Assembly: GCA_050694055.1 (NCBI GenBank)
Contig: JBOGWX010000009.1
Location: 1 to 27,324, forward strand
DNA: 27,324 bases
From: WHSV01 sp050694055
GTDB lineage: Bacteria; Actinomycetota; CADDZG01; WHSQ01
Direction: 5' to 3'
Shown here: piece by piece, positions 27,194 through 27,324 of the stretch
Position numbering within the stretch: the first letter of the stretch is position 1
How the letters are laid out: each line of letters begins with the position of its first letter
Notes under the pieces: generated by a model
Told to the model about the DNA's origin: nothing
Databases searched by the model: none
What the model saw: the letters and a program-made list of their open reading frames with translations, nothing else
Program-made: the position numbers and the translations under genes

Positions 27194-27324
27194 CGAAAAC
27201 GTCTTCACGTTTGAAGGCGCAGGATGTTCACGTTTGGGTGCGACGCGGGCCACCGGACCCGTGATCAGATGTGGCTAAGTTTGTGGGGATGGTCTTTGCA
27301 TCGGTTGAGGCGGCATCGAGGCGC

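Noticed and set aside
27285..27324. Possible new gene start at the right edge
   Set aside because: Only about a dozen codons remain and no clear ribosome binding site is visible; too little to support a call.

Overview
The window is GC-rich, densely packed bacterial chromosome. The family content points to an actinobacterium (Actinomycetota): ClpS next to a DUF2017 protein, RDD and DUF4190 proteins with Pro/Gly/Gln-rich tails, a DUF2231 membrane protein, a fabD-fabH-acpP-fabF cluster, and many GTG starts with GTGA/ATGA overlaps. The class cannot be fixed from sequence alone. No insertion sequence, phage gene or CRISPR array was seen.

Left part (1-1425): two exported or membrane-anchored proteins of unknown function on the minus strand. 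The first runs off the left edge. A perfect TGTGA-N6-TCACA palindrome (CRP/FNR-type site) lies upstream of them, followed by a possible 44-residue small ORF.

Signalling block (1426-9411, minus strand): a 1987-residue soluble hybrid histidine kinase with a poly-HAMP array (nine 276-bp DNA repeats), then CheR, CheB and a stand-alone receiver protein. No chemoreceptor, CheA or CheW gene is present here, so this looks like a kinase with its own methylation/demethylation pair rather than a motility operon.

Middle (9571-19226): a lipoprotein, two SDR oxidoreductases, arginase, a divergent YchF-like P-loop NTPase, a DUF2231 membrane protein, a gamma-glutamyltransferase without a signal peptide, an SRPBCC protein, endonuclease IV, RDD and DUF4190 membrane proteins, and a Bcp-type peroxiredoxin. 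The peroxiredoxin is the last gene of a clpS-DUF2017-bcp run (18765-20012).

Fatty-acid block (20089-25485, plus strand): three 32-bp-phased direct repeats, then an ECF-like sigma factor overlapping fabD, a BCCP-like protein lacking the biotinylation lysine, fabH, fabG, acpP and fabF. The operon ends in two gene remnants: the C-terminal tail of an SDR and the first 34 codons of acpS. This suggests a deletion that brought gnd next to the operon.

Right end (25499-27324): a short-form 6-phosphogluconate dehydrogenase, a small CxxC heavy-metal-binding protein, an MmcQ/YjbR-like protein and tRNA-Arg(CCT). Nothing firm was seen in the last 131 bases.
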